A stretch of 64,000 nt of DNA from Eriocheir sinensis (GCF_024679095.1 NC_066518.1:11602243-11666242), one strand, 5' to 3'. Shown: positions 23,791-36,470, counted from the stretch's first letter. The notes: generated by a model from the sequence alone, not told the origin. Numbers and translations: made by a program.

Positions 23791-23792
<2 letters not shown>

Positions 23793-23859
<67 letters not shown>
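23793..23859. repeat. (GT)n microsatellite
   Basis: About 33 GT units. Confidence 0.97.
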
Positions 23860-23860
<1 letters not shown>

Positions 23861-24269
23861 ACTCATTGGTCGTTATGTGTTCGTTCGCCGCATTGCTATT
23901 TGCCACAGATGGTGTAATGCTTCCTCAATAATGGCACCGTCGTGAGTAAAGGTTATATTGGCAGGCGTGAGTGACGTGTTCGCCATTTACTATGATGTGC
24001 CCTGCCCCAGTTAGTAAGCTTTTCCGCCTCCTCCGTGGGCATGGTTGGCAAAACAGTAAAAGCGGGGAAAAAAGTCATCAAATAAGTCAGGTCGCAATCC
24101 GGATTCTGAGCGTGCGGGCGGCAGACGTGTGAGGATCCGAGACCTTTGGCACCGAGCTAGTAATCATAGAATCATTGAAATCTGGCGGCGCGAGTGGAAT
24201 CCAGGCATGCTTGAGACGCCCCGACTGATTTACGATGAGGACGAGACGCGAGAACCTGCACCTGCACCA

Positions 24270-24275
<6 letters not shown>

Positions 24276-24304
<29 letters not shown>

Positions 24305-24305
24305 T
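24276..24305. repeat. (TGTC)n microsatellite
   Basis: About 7 TGTC units with one interruption. Confidence 0.85.
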
Positions 24306-24539
24306 CTCTCTCAAGCAGTTTAGCTATTCAAGGGCTGGGACGGGGAGGCTTGCGTGGGTTTGCTCCGCTGGTCGTGGCTCGGTGACCTGAATTAGCCGCG
24401 TTCATCATATAATCCATAAATATCAAGGGAAGGAAAAATGTGTGCCGCACCGTCCCAGGAGAGGAAAGATTCAGTACGACGTTAGAAGGCATTACGTGAG
24501 AGATAGATATATGGATAGGTAGATAGAGATACAAATTGA

Positions 24540-25300
24540 GCTATGGATAGAGACATATATAGAGACAGATATAGATAGAGACAGATATAGATAGAGACAG
24601 ATATAGATAGAGACAGATATAGATAGAGACAAATATAGATAGAGACAAATATAGATAGAGACAGATATAGATAGAGACAGATATAGATAGAGACAGATAT
24701 AGATAGAGACAGATATAGATAGAGACAGATATAGATAGAGACAGATATAGATAGAGACAGATATAGATAGAGACAAATATAGATAGAGACAGATATAGAT
24801 AGAGACAGATATGGATAGAGACAAATATAGATAGAGACAAATATAGATAGAGACAGATATAGATAGAGACAGATATAGATAGAGACAAATATAGATAGAG
24901 ACAGATATAGATAGAGACAGATATAGATAGAGACAGATATAGATAGAGACAAATATAGATAGAGACAGATATAGATAGAGACAGATATAAATAGAGACAA
25001 ATATAGATAGAGACAGATATTGATAGAGACAGATATAAATAGAGACAGATATAGATAGAGACAAATATAGATAGAGACATATAGATAGAGACAAATATAG
25101 ATAGAGACAGATATAGATAGAGACAGATATAGATAGAGACAGATATAGATAGAGACAGATATATATAGAGACAGATATATATATAGAGACAAATATAGAT
25201 AGAGACATATATAAATAGAGACATATAGATAGAGACATACAGATAGAGACATACAGATAGAGACATATAGATAGAGACATATAGATAGACAGATATAGAT
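24540..25300 (+). repeat. 16-bp minisatellite, about 45 units
   Basis: The unit is AGATAGAGACAGATAT, with frequent single-base variants such as AGACAAATAT. Because 16 is not a multiple of 3 and no phase gives a stop on the minus strand, all three minus frames stay open for 240-314 codons and cycle the same 16-residue motif. This is not a gene. The variants are patterned along the array and could be used for repeat-unit typing. Confidence 0.95.
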
Positions 25301-25338
25301 ATAGATAGGTAGATAGATAGATAGATAGATAGAGATAG

Positions 25339-25409
<71 letters not shown>
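25301..25409. repeat. (GATA)n and (GA)n tracts
   Basis: GATA repeats at about 25310-25358 pass into (GA)n at about 25357-25409, contiguous with the 16-bp array. Confidence 0.95.
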
Positions 25410-25413
<4 letters not shown>

Positions 25414-25669
25414 AACATTTCATCAAACTCCTACATAATTTACAAGCACATGTATTTGACGCAGACGGAATATAACGTGTGATGAACTACCTGACGTTCA
25501 TCACATTAACGGCGTGATTCACCTGAGCAAACCGTCACGCCTGAAAAAGAATGGAACAGCGACCTCTGACCGTAGCGTTTCAGAACTGCATGAAACGTCA
25601 AAACATAAAGTATCTTACGTCAGTGCCGCGCCGTCTGTGTCAGTGTGCTTCGGAAAAAAGAATGACGTA

Positions 25670-26545
25670 GGGGTTAGGGCTGTGTATCGGCTATATAGGG
25701 CAGTGTGGGGCTGCTAGGTGATATGTAGTGGAGATAGGGGCTGCTTGTTAGTGTACAGAGCTGTGTGATGCTATCCATGGTTGTTCAGGGGTTGTTGAGC
25801 TCTGTGTTGTGCTGTAAGGGATTATTCAAAGCTAGACATGGTCGGTGTGAGAGTTTAAAGGCCTGTATGGTGTTGTGAAGGTCTGTGGGAAGTTGATGAT
25901 AGGTTGTGTGCGTGCTGAAGGGGCAGTTTGGGGCTGAAAGAGACAGAAACCGTATGGGGATTGTATGTGACTAGAGAACGGTTTTGAAGTTGCGTGGGAC
26001 GATGTATGACTGGCTATATGATCTGTGCGGGACTGTGTGAACCTGTACGCGGGCTGGGTGGGGCTGCACGGGATTGTATAAATCTGCGTGTGTTTGTGGA
26101 GGGCCGTGCGGAACCTATATGGATTTATGTTGGATTTGAAGGGAGTGGATGGGGCTTTATGGTGGTGTGTGGAGTGAGTCATATGTTTACCTGTGGCTGT
26201 TATGGCTGTGTGAGGCTTTGGGCTGTTAAAGGTAATGTGTGTGTGTGTCTGTGAATGATGTGTGGGTCTTTTGTGTTGCCATATGTTTACCTGTGGCTGT
26301 TATGTCTGTGTAAAGCATAGGCTGTTAAGTGTGTGTGTGTGCGTGGTTTTGCTACGTTTTTGTGGTGTATGAAAACTGTGTAGGTTGCGTGAGTGTGTTT
26401 GTCACTGTTTGTCTGCGCGTGGCTGTGTTTGTTTTTAAGGAGTATGCAAGCTGTGTCGGGTGTGTGGCTCTGTGTTTGTCTGTGTGGTCTGTGCAGTTAT
26501 ACCTCGGTTTTCTGTGGAGGGGAGAACAGTGCCACACGGTAACAT
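25670..26545 (+). repeat. Degenerate GT-rich skewed tract
   Basis: About 870 bp dominated by G and T on the plus strand, with loose CTGTGTGGGGCTG-like units. Clearer internal duplications are CATATGTTTACCTGTGGCTG at about 26180 and 26280 (100-bp period) and a GTATG(A/C)AA(A/G)CTGTGT block near 26357 and 26441. It looks like an old, decayed minisatellite. Strand asymmetry is strong. Confidence 0.7.
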
Positions 26546-26689
26546 CATTGTGGAATATTGTATAATGCACATAAATAAAACGTTGTATGAATATGTAAAC
26601 GACTTTTGATACAGGTTGATTCAGTCGGTTGTGAGTACACGCCTCATCGCCCCTAAGTTAATTACGAGCAGAAGAGGAGAGAGTGGGTA

Positions 26690-27010
26690 GTGAATAAATA
26701 ATGAAAATAGCAAGTAAGACAGAAAAAATGGAGCTTCAGAGAGTACAAAATTAAGAAATCAGAAGAGAAAGAGAGATGTGGGCGGGGCGGAGACAGGAGA
26801 CAGACGGAAGTTAATAATAAAAATAGCAAATGAGGCAGAAAAAGGTGAGCTACTGATTACAAAATTAACAAATCAGAAGAGAAAGATAGATGTGGCCGGG
26901 GGGGAGACAGGAGACAGACGGAAGTTAATAATAAAAAAAATAGCAAATGAGGCAGAAAAAAGTGCGCTACAGATTACAAAATTAACAAATCAGAAGAGAA
27001 AGAGCGAGGC
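26690..27010 (+). repeat. 115-bp tandem repeat, about three units
   Basis: AATCAGAAGAGAAAGA recurs at about 26757, 26871 and 26988. Units 2 and 3 share GGAGACAGGAGACAGACGG and AAATAGCAAATGAGGCAGAA; unit 1 is diverged. Confidence 0.88.
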
Positions 27011-27039
27011 GGACGGCTTGACGGGAGAAAGAGACTGAC

Positions 27040-28140
27040 GGACGGACGGAACAGAACAAGGCGGGCAGCGAGCGAACACGGTGTTGTGAGTTTTATCGTC
27101 TAGGTCCCAACACAAAACCCCGGTGAAGAAGCCCGGCACAAAACACCTCATTATCGGGGCCTCGTCTGAATGCCCCGCCCACTCCGCCTTCAGCCTCACA
27201 AAGACCAGGACGGACCCGGTAATTCATAACGAAAGGTAAAGCACCGGGCGAGGAGACGCATACTAAAATAACCCACATACGCTAGAAAGGCTGGTATACG
27301 CCAACACAAAGGCGCATACGAAAAGGAACAAAGCAGGGGAAAGTACAAGGCGAAAGAACAGTACCTGGAAAGCCCCCAACAACAAAGTCCCACAAACAAA
27401 AAACACTTTACTGGAATACTAATGAATACCGAGAAGAAAATAATGAAGCTTGCAGAGAGACGAAGCTGCAGTATAACGCCCGAAAACTTTCATGCATACA
27501 ATAATAAGAAGAAAAATTGAGTTGTAATAGGAGAAGGAAAATTAAATGATGTAGAGTTGAGAGCCGGCAGTTCTACTAAGTCGGGTCACCAGCAGCAAGA
27601 TGGTTTTAGAAATTAACACTGGCGGAACGGGGCGGGGCGGGGCGGTCAAGGAAAAGCTTATGTCTGATGGTACCGTGTGAAGCTGAAGCCGTGAATAGTC
27701 GCCGCCGCCACCTGCCGCTTCGTGTTACCAGGTGTGCCAAGAACCTCTAAGTTAAGCCAGGTAATTTCTGTCCTGCATAATCCTCTAACTTTTCCTTAAT
27801 GCTGTAAAAAAGTAATATGTCTTCCTGATTGCCTTACTCCTTCACCAGACCCGGGGAACGCAACCTCCGCAAATGGTTTAAATAATTCTGTCGCGGGGAA
27901 ACGCACACACAATATCAGTCCTTGTATATATATTTACTTTTACCCTCACGCGTCCATTAGTGCGACGAGGCCTTTTGTTGGAGTCTGCTTGTTTAAGCGA
28001 TGTTTCCGGGGATGCTGGTGGTGAAGCAGGGATCTTTTTTTTTTATTCTATCAGATTTTTTTCGTCTCGTTCCATTGTTGCATTTTATTTTTATATATAT
28101 AGTGGATGAAAATATAATTCTTCCCACGCAGTGAGTTTCG
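27040..28140. other. Unique block with a GC-box-like cluster
   Basis: Mostly non-repetitive. Around 27627-27645 it has GGGGCGGGGCGGGGCGG, three overlapping GC boxes that also fit a G-quadruplex, followed by a CGCCGCCGCC patch (about 27703). No exon recognised. Confidence 0.35.
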
Positions 28141-28210
28141 AAGTGGTGGTGGTGGTGGTGACGGCGGTGGTAGCGAGTGGGTTTTGCTTAACAGTGGATG
28201 AGATCAAGGT

Positions 28211-28434
28211 CGTTATTCTCAGCCGCTTCCGCCTCTCACGTTAACTATTTCCAAAGGCCGAAAAGAAGATAAGCCCGGTTCTAACGAGTGTTTTTTTTAG
28301 GTTCACGATGCAAAAGAATAATCACACTACCACCAAGGTCATAAAACTACCCATGGAAATGCACAAAACCCTTAGGAAAGCCTTGCCATATATGTGAGTG
28401 AGCTTGGGCGCTGAAATGTATAAGAATATGACCC
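28211..28434 (+). mobile_element. Family A MITE-like element, copy 5
   Basis: Full length from CGTTATTCTCAGCCGCTTCC to GCGCTGAAATGTATAAGAATATGACC. All internal landmarks are present. Confidence 0.88.
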
Positions 28435-28558
28435 CCTGGCAGGTTGGTTGGCGGTGGGAGCTTTGAGGGTGTTCTGTCGTCTATGTCCTAAACTGTCCAA
28501 GGTCGCAGTGACTTTAATGGGAATTCTCAAGAGGGAGTATTGACGTTTGCCTGAATCA
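28435..28558 (+). repeat. MITE-linked segment C, copy 1
   Basis: GGTTGGTTGGCGGTGGGAGC, TTTGAGGGTGTTCTG, TTAATGGGAATTCTCAA and TTTGCCTGAATCATGAGCAC follow directly after MITE copy 5 and end in a CA microsatellite (28560-28596). The same segment follows MITE copy 7 at about 39300-39420, again ending in CA. Confidence 0.8.
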
Positions 28559-28560
28559 TG

Positions 28561-28597
<37 letters not shown>

Positions 28598-28599
28598 CA

Positions 28600-28985
28600 A
28601 GCCTCATTATGCGCGCTGATTCTCGAACAACAATGGTCCTTTCTTTTTCTGAGCCACTAACCATCAGGAATATGTCGCTGCCGGAGAGTCAACCCCCAGA
28701 AACATGCTTGCCAGACGACGACTCCACCGGCCTGTGTCACGTGATGTTATGGGCGACTGTGCACCTTTGTCTCTATATTGTCCAGGGTTCCGCCGAGCGT
28801 TTGGTGGTGTGGTTTGCTCTCGGCGCCGCTCTCTTGTGTCTGGTCTGTGTTCGCTGCATTTCCAAACAGAATCAACCACACACTCGACACAGGGAAGCGA
28901 TAACACCGATAACTCCCAATCCGGAACACAGTATCACGCATGGTTGTTTGTTTTGTCAAGTTCCATCCCCACCAACCTACAAACA
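28600..28985. other. Unassigned region with open frames on both strands
   Basis: Balanced composition between two CA tracts. Plus-strand translation has a hydrophobic stretch (VVWFALGAALLCLVCVRC) but no recognised domain, start context or splice structure; a minus frame is also open. Treated as non-coding unless transcripts say otherwise. Confidence 0.2.
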
Positions 28986-28986
28986 C

Positions 28987-28994
<8 letters not shown>

Positions 28995-29070
<76 letters not shown>
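28995..29070. repeat. (CA)n microsatellite
   Basis: About 37 CA units. Confidence 0.97.
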
Positions 29071-29072
<2 letters not shown>

Positions 29073-29079
29073 ACGTACA

Positions 29080-29930
29080 CCGACTCACCTCTCCATCCCC
29101 CCTCCTAATCCGTATTCTCCCTCCCTCTGTCTCTCTCTCTATACACGTGTTTCCTCTCCCAGTCCATCTTCTCTCCCTCCCTCTCCCCATCCCTCCGTCC
29201 ATATACATACACGTGTCCTGGACCAGTTTCTATGCTGTCCATCCCAATTTGCATGTTTCCTATCGAAGTTCCTCCCCTCACCCTTCTCTCCTCCCCTCTC
29301 TCTTCCTACATACGCATTACCTCCATATTTCCCTCTTCCCAGCTCACCTGTACTCCTTCCCTCCCTCCCTTCCTTCCCTCCCATTTACCTGCCCTTTTCC
29401 ATCCCGTCTCCTTGCCTTACCGCGGCGTACTGGAAGCTTTGTTTACCGCCCATCACCCTCCCACGAGCCGGCCTGTTTTGACACGACTAAAATCTTCCTT
29501 TCTCCTCTTTTCTCCAACTCTTCCTCTCCCTCCCTCCCGCTGTTGTTTTCTATCTGCCTTTCGTTGTCTTTCGTTACCCCTTTCTCTTCCCGAATTTCTT
29601 TCCTTATTCTCTCTCTGAAAGTTAATATTCTTTCCTTTTTCTTGACATTCTTCTTCGCTTTTCTTTACTTCCATTCCACTATGACCTCTTTCTATTCTTT
29701 GATTCTCCTCGCCTTAATTTCTCTTCTATTTCCTTCTCTTCAGTTCCTTCTCTTGCCTTTCCCTTGTCTTCCCTTTCCTTTCTTTACCTTACCTAATCTT
29801 ACCTTCCATTCCATTCCATTCCATTCCTTACCCCTCACCTTTTCCCTTTCATTTCCCCTTCTTACACCTCCATCCTAAATATCACTTCCCTTTCTTACTC
29901 TTTCCCTCTCCTCTTTACCACTCTCACCCT
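29080..29930. repeat. Pyrimidine domain
   Basis: CT-rich non-coding sequence with short repeats such as (CCATT)n at about 29809-29827. Long open frames here are compositional. Confidence 0.75.
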
Positions 29931-30119
29931 TCCCCCGGGGGCACTGAGGCAGCCGTGTCCCCGGGGTAGCCACACATCCACACCTAATCATTGGTTCCCA
30001 GGTGATCATTGGTCCTCAGGTGGTTCTACATAAACTCGTTTCACTGGCTTATGAGAAATTTCCAAACGATTCCTTCGACGACTTATTGTTCATTTTCTGT
30101 GGCTGTGTGTGGAGGGGGG

Positions 30120-30220
<101 letters not shown>

Positions 30221-30773
30221 AAAAAATCTTCGGGAAACGTTAGTCTTTTAAAAATCCCTCTTCATCATGCCCTTTGTCCTATGAAGAAGAGTGGTAATTG
30301 ACCTTTCATAGAGCTCCAGTTATTGCCAGACCTTGCGAAACTTTCATGCACACAGATGTTAAAAGTAAAGTGAAGGTCAGAAGTATTCATTGCTCTGTCA
30401 CTCACTCAGTCCTCTTGTCGCTGTGTCCAGATTCTGATTCCCACGCACCCCTGCAACATTTTTCCCGCTTTCATCTTTTCACCTCACCATCGAGGGCTTC
30501 CTACATTCCCTCTATTCAGCTCCAGACACACTAATTACTTTCCCCACAATATTCAAAGGACTCACCCACAGAAAAAAAAAGTTCACCTATACTCCTCACT
30601 AATATATTAATGCTACAAGTATATCTGCCAACGAAAAATAACAGTATATACATTTTTACTTGCTTTTCATATTTGGAGCCGTCAAAAATGTGACATTTTT
30701 GACTGAATAAAAATTAAGTTAAATAAAAAGTTCGAGGTAAACAAAAATCGGTAACTCTTGTGTGTGTGTGTGT

Positions 30774-30774
<1 letters not shown>

Positions 30775-30836
<62 letters not shown>

Positions 30837-30925
30837 GATTTCGCCATCAAAAACAGAGAAAGAATCTTAATGTCTTAGCCGACGCAAAAGTTAATAGCCG
30901 TTTTTAGAAGCCACCGCACGACCTC

Positions 30926-31002
<77 letters not shown>
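30775..31002. repeat. (GA)n and (ATT)n microsatellites
   Basis: GA at about 30777-30833 and ATT at about 30927-31001 (about 25 units). Between 30240 and 30760 the sequence is unique and AT-rich with no gene recognised. Confidence 0.95.
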
Positions 31003-31003
<1 letters not shown>

Positions 31004-31066
31004 TGTTGTTGTTGTTTGATGTCATAATTGTTGTTTTTGAGACTCATTCTGTGTGTGAGTGTGCGT

Positions 31067-31098
<32 letters not shown>

Positions 31099-31269
31099 AA
31101 GTGTGTGTGTGTGTGTGTGTATGTGTACGTGCGTGTGTTAGATCACCTAGCCGAGTGGTGTTTGCCCGCTCCTCGCTTGTGGGTTGGCGGCAAGGCAAGA
31201 AAACTGGCTCTCAAAGTTTTCCTCTTCAGCCGCGTCGCTTTGTTGTCTCGAAAGGCGAAGTGTTAGTGC

Positions 31270-32023
31270 AGCGGCCGGGGGGGGGGTGAGGAAAGGGTTG
31301 CCTGGATAGAAGAAACAGGAGATATGCAGAGGAAAGAAAGGAAAGAAGTGGGAATGAAAATGGTATGACCGGAATGGAAGGAATGGGAGGATGAGAGTTT
31401 GCCTGTAAAGGAGAAAGTGGAGCGAGACGCGGAGAAAGAGAAAGGAAGAAAAGGGAATGGAATAGGAACGGGTTGCCAAAAAAGAAGAAAGAGGAGAAGC
31501 GGAGAAAAGACATGAAAAACAGGAATAAAAAAGGAATGACAGGAATGGGTGGGGAGGTGGCCTAAAGAGGAGGATGAAAAGATGCGGAAAAGAGAAAAGA
31601 AAAAGTTGAAGTGAAAATTGTATGACAGGGAAATGAAGGGAAAGATTAGGAAAGTAAAAGAGGACAGATGTTTTAGAAATATTAATAAAGTAAAGAAATT
31701 AAGAAAGACAAAGAAAAAATGGATAGAAAATAAGGGCAGAAGCAAAATTGGAAGGAATATAAATAGAGAAACATTATAAAAAAACGGATTATATTATGGA
31801 ATGGTGTAGAAAGGAAAAATAAAATAAAAGAGAAACATGAGGAGAAAGGGAGACGACAGCCAGCCAGCCACACAAACAGACAGACAGACAGGCAGACAGA
31901 TAAAGAGAGCTCGACAGACAAACACAACGAATGATCAGACGGAAACGAAGGGAGAAGAGAACTGATGGAGTGGAGATGAAAGACGAGGAGGAGGAGGAGG
32001 AGGAGGAGGAGGAAGGTGATAAA

Positions 32024-32064
<41 letters not shown>

Positions 32065-33030
32065 AGTAAAGCGAATTTAGACGTTGGGAGTGCAAAATAA
32101 AGATGGGAGGGAGATTTAGAACGAAGATGAAGAAAGGAGAGAAGGGCGAGAAAGGCGTTGCGCAGATAAGAATTTGGAGAAAAAAAAAAAGCCGAAGAAG
32201 AAAAGAATGAGAAGGAGAGGAAAAAAAAATATATTGAGATCCGGTAAATGAGTTGAAGATGGAAAAAATGGAGAGAAATGAAGTTAGGGAAGAAAGGAAA
32301 GAAAGTGAAGTGGGAAACAAAAAGAAGAGGTAAGAAGAAATGAACGGATTAAACAAAGAAATGGCAAGAAGGAAGGAGGAAGTAAGGGTGAGGATGGGGG
32401 AAAGGGGGAAGGGGGGGAAGAACGGGATAAACGTAGAGCGAGAAACAGAACGAGGAAGAAGCAAAACAATGATAATAAACGGAGAACGGGCAAGGAAGGA
32501 AGGAGAAAAGAAGGAAGGTCGAGGAAGGGGAAAGGGGGAAGGGGTCGAGAGGAGGAGGTCATGGCAGAACAGAGAAATGAAAGAAAGAGTCAAATGAGAA
32601 AATAAAAGGAAAAGAAAATGAAAAAAAGGCAAAGGAAATAAAATACAGATCTAGATGGAAAAGAAAATGAGGTTACGAAAGAATGGAACGTCGTGAGAAA
32701 TAAAACGAGGAAGTAAGAAGAAGCAAACAAAAGGAACCGGCGGACAACTGGCAAGGAGAAGGAGGAAGGAGGGTCGAAGGGAGGGGGTGAGGGGAGTCGA
32801 GAGAGGAGAAGGGGGAGAGAGTAAAAAACGGCAGCAACGAAGAACTGGCAAGGAGGAAAGAGGGTCGAGGGGGGAAGGGATGTGAGGTCGAGGGGAGGGA
32901 AGGGGGTCAAGTGTAGAGGGTAGAGCGGGAGGGGGAGGAGGGGTAATGGCGGAGCAAACAAAGTGTACAGAGAGTAATTACTACACTGAGGTGGCGCGGA
33001 ACAAGCAGAGGGCAAAGAAGGAAAGGGAGG
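31270..33030. repeat. 1.75-kb purine-rich plus-strand domain
   Basis: Almost continuous A/G on the plus strand with imperfect GGAAnGA units, including (GAG)n at about 31986-32012, (GA)n at about 32028-32061 and (CAGA)n at about 31876-31898. Multiple minus-strand open frames result. No real gene. Confidence 0.8.
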
Positions 33031-33229
33031 GGGGCGGTAGTGTGTCCTTTTGATTAGCAGGTAATTAATTATGACAAGAGGTCTCTCACTCTTGGTTGAG
33101 GACACACACTCACGCACGCTGGCTACCCTTTATCTTATACCTGCCCTTAGTATTCCTGCCCCCACTCCTCCCTCCTCCGCTTCCGTCTCTGTCTTTGCCT
33201 GACCGAAGAATTAGTACGAAGGTGGATGT

Positions 33230-33460
33230 TTGGTATTCACTGGTCTGTCTCTCTCTTTTTCTTTCTATCTTTCTATCTTTATCTGTCTATGTCTAACTAT
33301 CTATCTATCTATCAATCCATCTCACTTCTATTTCTATTTATCTTCCTATCTATCAATCATTGCAACTCATCTTATCTATTTCTATCTTATCTTTCAATCT
33401 ACATCTATCTCTCTGTCTATCAATGCATCTCGCTCTGTCTGTTTCTATCTATCTTTCCTG
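33230..33460. repeat. (CTAT)n-type degenerate tract
   Basis: Loose CTAT/CTGT/CTTT repeats. Open frames are compositional. Confidence 0.8.
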
Positions 33461-33758
33461 TAACATCCTTCTTGCATCGCTTAACTTTCCTCCGCATCCT
33501 CTCTCTGTATCTTTCATGCTCTACTTGCTCTGAGTTTTCCCCTTTTAGTATCCTCCACCTGAGCCACTAAGCCAAACCAATCACATCACTTTCCTCCTCC
33601 TCCTTCTCCTCCTCCTCTCTCCATTCCAACCTTTCTTCCTGCCCGCCCATCCCGTCCATCCCCTTCCCCTATTCCCTAACGCCTTCTTCCTCTCTTTTTC
33701 TCTATACGCCACCTGAGCCAGTAAGCTGAACCCTCTTTGTCCTATCCCAAAACCTTTA

Positions 33759-33959
33759 CATCGGTATTGTCAGACGCCTCCATCCCTCACACCAGTCGGG
33801 TCCTCATGAGTTTTTCTTTAGGTTCATGGTACAGAAGAAGGGTCAAGATACCACGCCCAGGGTCGAAAAAATATATACCTATGAAAATGCCCACAACTCC
33901 TACGAAAGCCTTGTCATTTATATGTGTGCTTGGGAGCGGAAATGTTTAAGAATCTGGCC
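33759..33959 (+). mobile_element. Family A MITE-like element, copy 6
   Basis: From CATCGGTATTGTCAGACGCC to GAAATGTTTAAGAATCTGGCC. It has lost the AAAGGCCGAAAAGGAGAT segment seen in other copies (jump from CTCACACCA to GTCGGGTTC). Confidence 0.85.
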
Positions 33960-34499
33960 TTTATTTTCTTCTCTCTATGATTTCCTTTCCTTTCTTCCTA
34001 CCCGCGAATATCCCCATTCTTGTACGCCTGCTTTCTCTCTTTCTCTCCCTCTCTCCCTCATTCCTTTCTCTTTCCCTTCTTTCTCTTTCTCTCCTCCCTT
34101 CAACATATTTTTTTTCCGTTCTCCCTTCTTGACCTATCCTAAAACCTTTTATTCTCCTTTCTCTATGCTTTCCTTTCTTCCTCCCCTCACTCTCCTTTCT
34201 ATCCCTCCTTCACGCCTCCTTTCTCTCTCTCCCTCACGCCTCCTTGATCTCTCTCTCCCTCGACATATTTTTTCCGCTCTCCCTTTCTCTTTGCTGTGTT
34301 TCTGGGTATCTTTCGTATTTAATGTTTCCTTGTGTGTTGTCTATTGTTCCGCCTCTCCAGAAGCTATTTTCCTTTCCCTTCCTTTCTCCTCCTCCTTCTA
34401 TTTATTCTTCTACCCTTCACCCCTCCTCCTCACCTCTCTCCTCCACTTCCATCTCTCCCACCGTGTCTAGAGTGCATTTGTTTTTCGACTATATCTGGG

Positions 34500-34501
<2 letters not shown>

Positions 34502-34546
<45 letters not shown>
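34502..34546. repeat. (CA)n microsatellite
   Basis: About 22 CA units. Confidence 0.97.
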
Positions 34547-34549
<3 letters not shown>

Positions 34550-34639
34550 CAAAAGATCCTCAATTATTTTCACCTCGGCATCCTGGTGGTCCAATTTCAT
34601 CCCACCATTGGACTCGTGGCTCTGTTTCTTTCATCCTTT

Positions 34640-35420
34640 TGCTTCCTTCCCATTTCCTCCCATGCTTTCCCTTCCCATTCCCTCCCATGCTTTCCCTTCC
34701 CATTCCCTCCCATGCTTTTACTTACTATTCCCTCCCATCCTTTTCCTGACTTTCCTTCCCTCCCATGCTTCCTTCCTTCCTTCCCCTCTCATGTTCTTCC
34801 TTTCTTCCTTCCTTCCTTCCTTTTCATTCCCTCCCATGCTTCCTTCCTTTCTTCCCCTCTCATGTTCTTCCTTTCTTCCTTCCTTCCTTCCTTTTCATTC
34901 CCTCCCATGCTTCCTTCCTTCCTTCCCCTCTCATGTTCTTCCTTTCTTCCTTCCTTCCTCTCCATTCCCTCCCATGCTTCCTTCCTTCCTTCCCCTCTCA
35001 TGTTCTTCCTTTCTTCCTTCCTTCCTTCCTTTTCATTCCCTCCCATGCTTCCTTCCTTTCTTCCCCTCTCATGTTCTTCCTTTCTTCCTTCCTTCCTTCC
35101 TTTTCATTCCCTCCCATGCTTCCTTCCTTTCTTCCCCTCTCATGTTCTTCCTTTCTTCCTTCCTTCCTTCCTTCCTTTTCATTCCCTCCCATGCTTCCTT
35201 CCTTTCTTCCCCTTTCATGTTCTTCCTTTCTTCCTTCCTTCCTCTCCATTCCCTCCCATGCTTCCTTCCTCTCTTCCTTCCTTCCTACCTTCTCATTTCC
35301 GCCCATGCTTCCTTCCTTTCTTCCCCTCTCATGTTCTTCCTTTCTTCCTTCCTTCCTTCCTTCTCATTCCCTCCCATACTTTTCTTTCCCATTCCCTCTC
35401 ACCTTTTTCCTTCCCATCCT
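34640..35420 (+). repeat. 65-75-bp pyrimidine minisatellite, about 10 units
   Basis: The unit is CATTCCCTCCCATGCTTCC...CCCCTCTCATGTTCTTCC, then CTTCC runs. Units vary by the number of CTTCC pentamers. All three plus frames are open, which explains the 400-codon artefacts across 34244-35651. Confidence 0.93.
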
Positions 35421-35585
35421 TCCTTCCTTGCCCTCTCATCATCACCCTTCCTACTTCTCCTTCCTCTCTTCTACCTACCTAATTCCCCTCCGTTATTGAT
35501 CTTGTTCTGCCTCTTTCCTACACTGTACCTCCCTCCCTTCCCCCCTCCCTCTCTCCCTCTTTCATTACCTCCCATCCCTTCCTCC

Positions 35586-35990
<405 letters not shown>

Positions 35991-36039
35991 CTCTCTCTCT
36001 CTCCTTATCTGAATGTTTTTCTCGAGTCAGGGCAAGGCA

Positions 36040-36276
36040 GCCGCTGGGCAAGCGAACAAAGCAATTCAACAAGGAAGGAGCAAGGCGAAGGCCGTGAAAG
36101 GACGAAGAGGGAGGAGCGAAGAGAGAAGAGAGAGGGAAGGCGAAGAAGGAAGAGAGAGAAGAAAGAAGGAAAAAGAGGACTTGAAAAAGAAGGAATAGGA
36201 AGAAGAAAAATGAATGGTGAAAAAATGGAAGAAAAAGAATGACTGAATGGAGGTGGGGAAAGTTGAGAGAGAGAGA

Positions 36277-36307
<31 letters not shown>

Positions 36308-36360
36308 TAAGAGTGATGAGATGAATGGTGATTGAGGATGGAGATGGGAATGTTTGGATT
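36040..36360. repeat. Purine-rich tract with (GA)n
   Basis: A/G-rich plus strand with GA at about 36275-36307. It immediately follows the CT cluster, so the purine strand switches here. Confidence 0.75.
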
Positions 36361-36401
36361 AGATTAATGGATAGCGTGAGTGGGTACTCGATCAGAGCTA
36401 C

Positions 36402-36470
36402 TTACTATCGCTACTACTACTACTACTGCTACTACTAATACTGCTAATACTAATACTAATACTACTACTT

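Noticed and set aside
24540..25300. CRISPR-like array
   Set aside because: Units are contiguous 16-mers with no unique spacers, in a eukaryotic context.
24482..25426. Three overlapping 240-314-codon open frames on the minus strand
   Set aside because: They are the same 16-bp repeat read in three frames. There is no domain, start context or splice signal.
28558..29878. 300-codon plus-strand proteins
   Set aside because: They run through two CA microsatellites and a pyrimidine domain. Only about 28600-28985 has normal composition, and it shows no recognisable domain.
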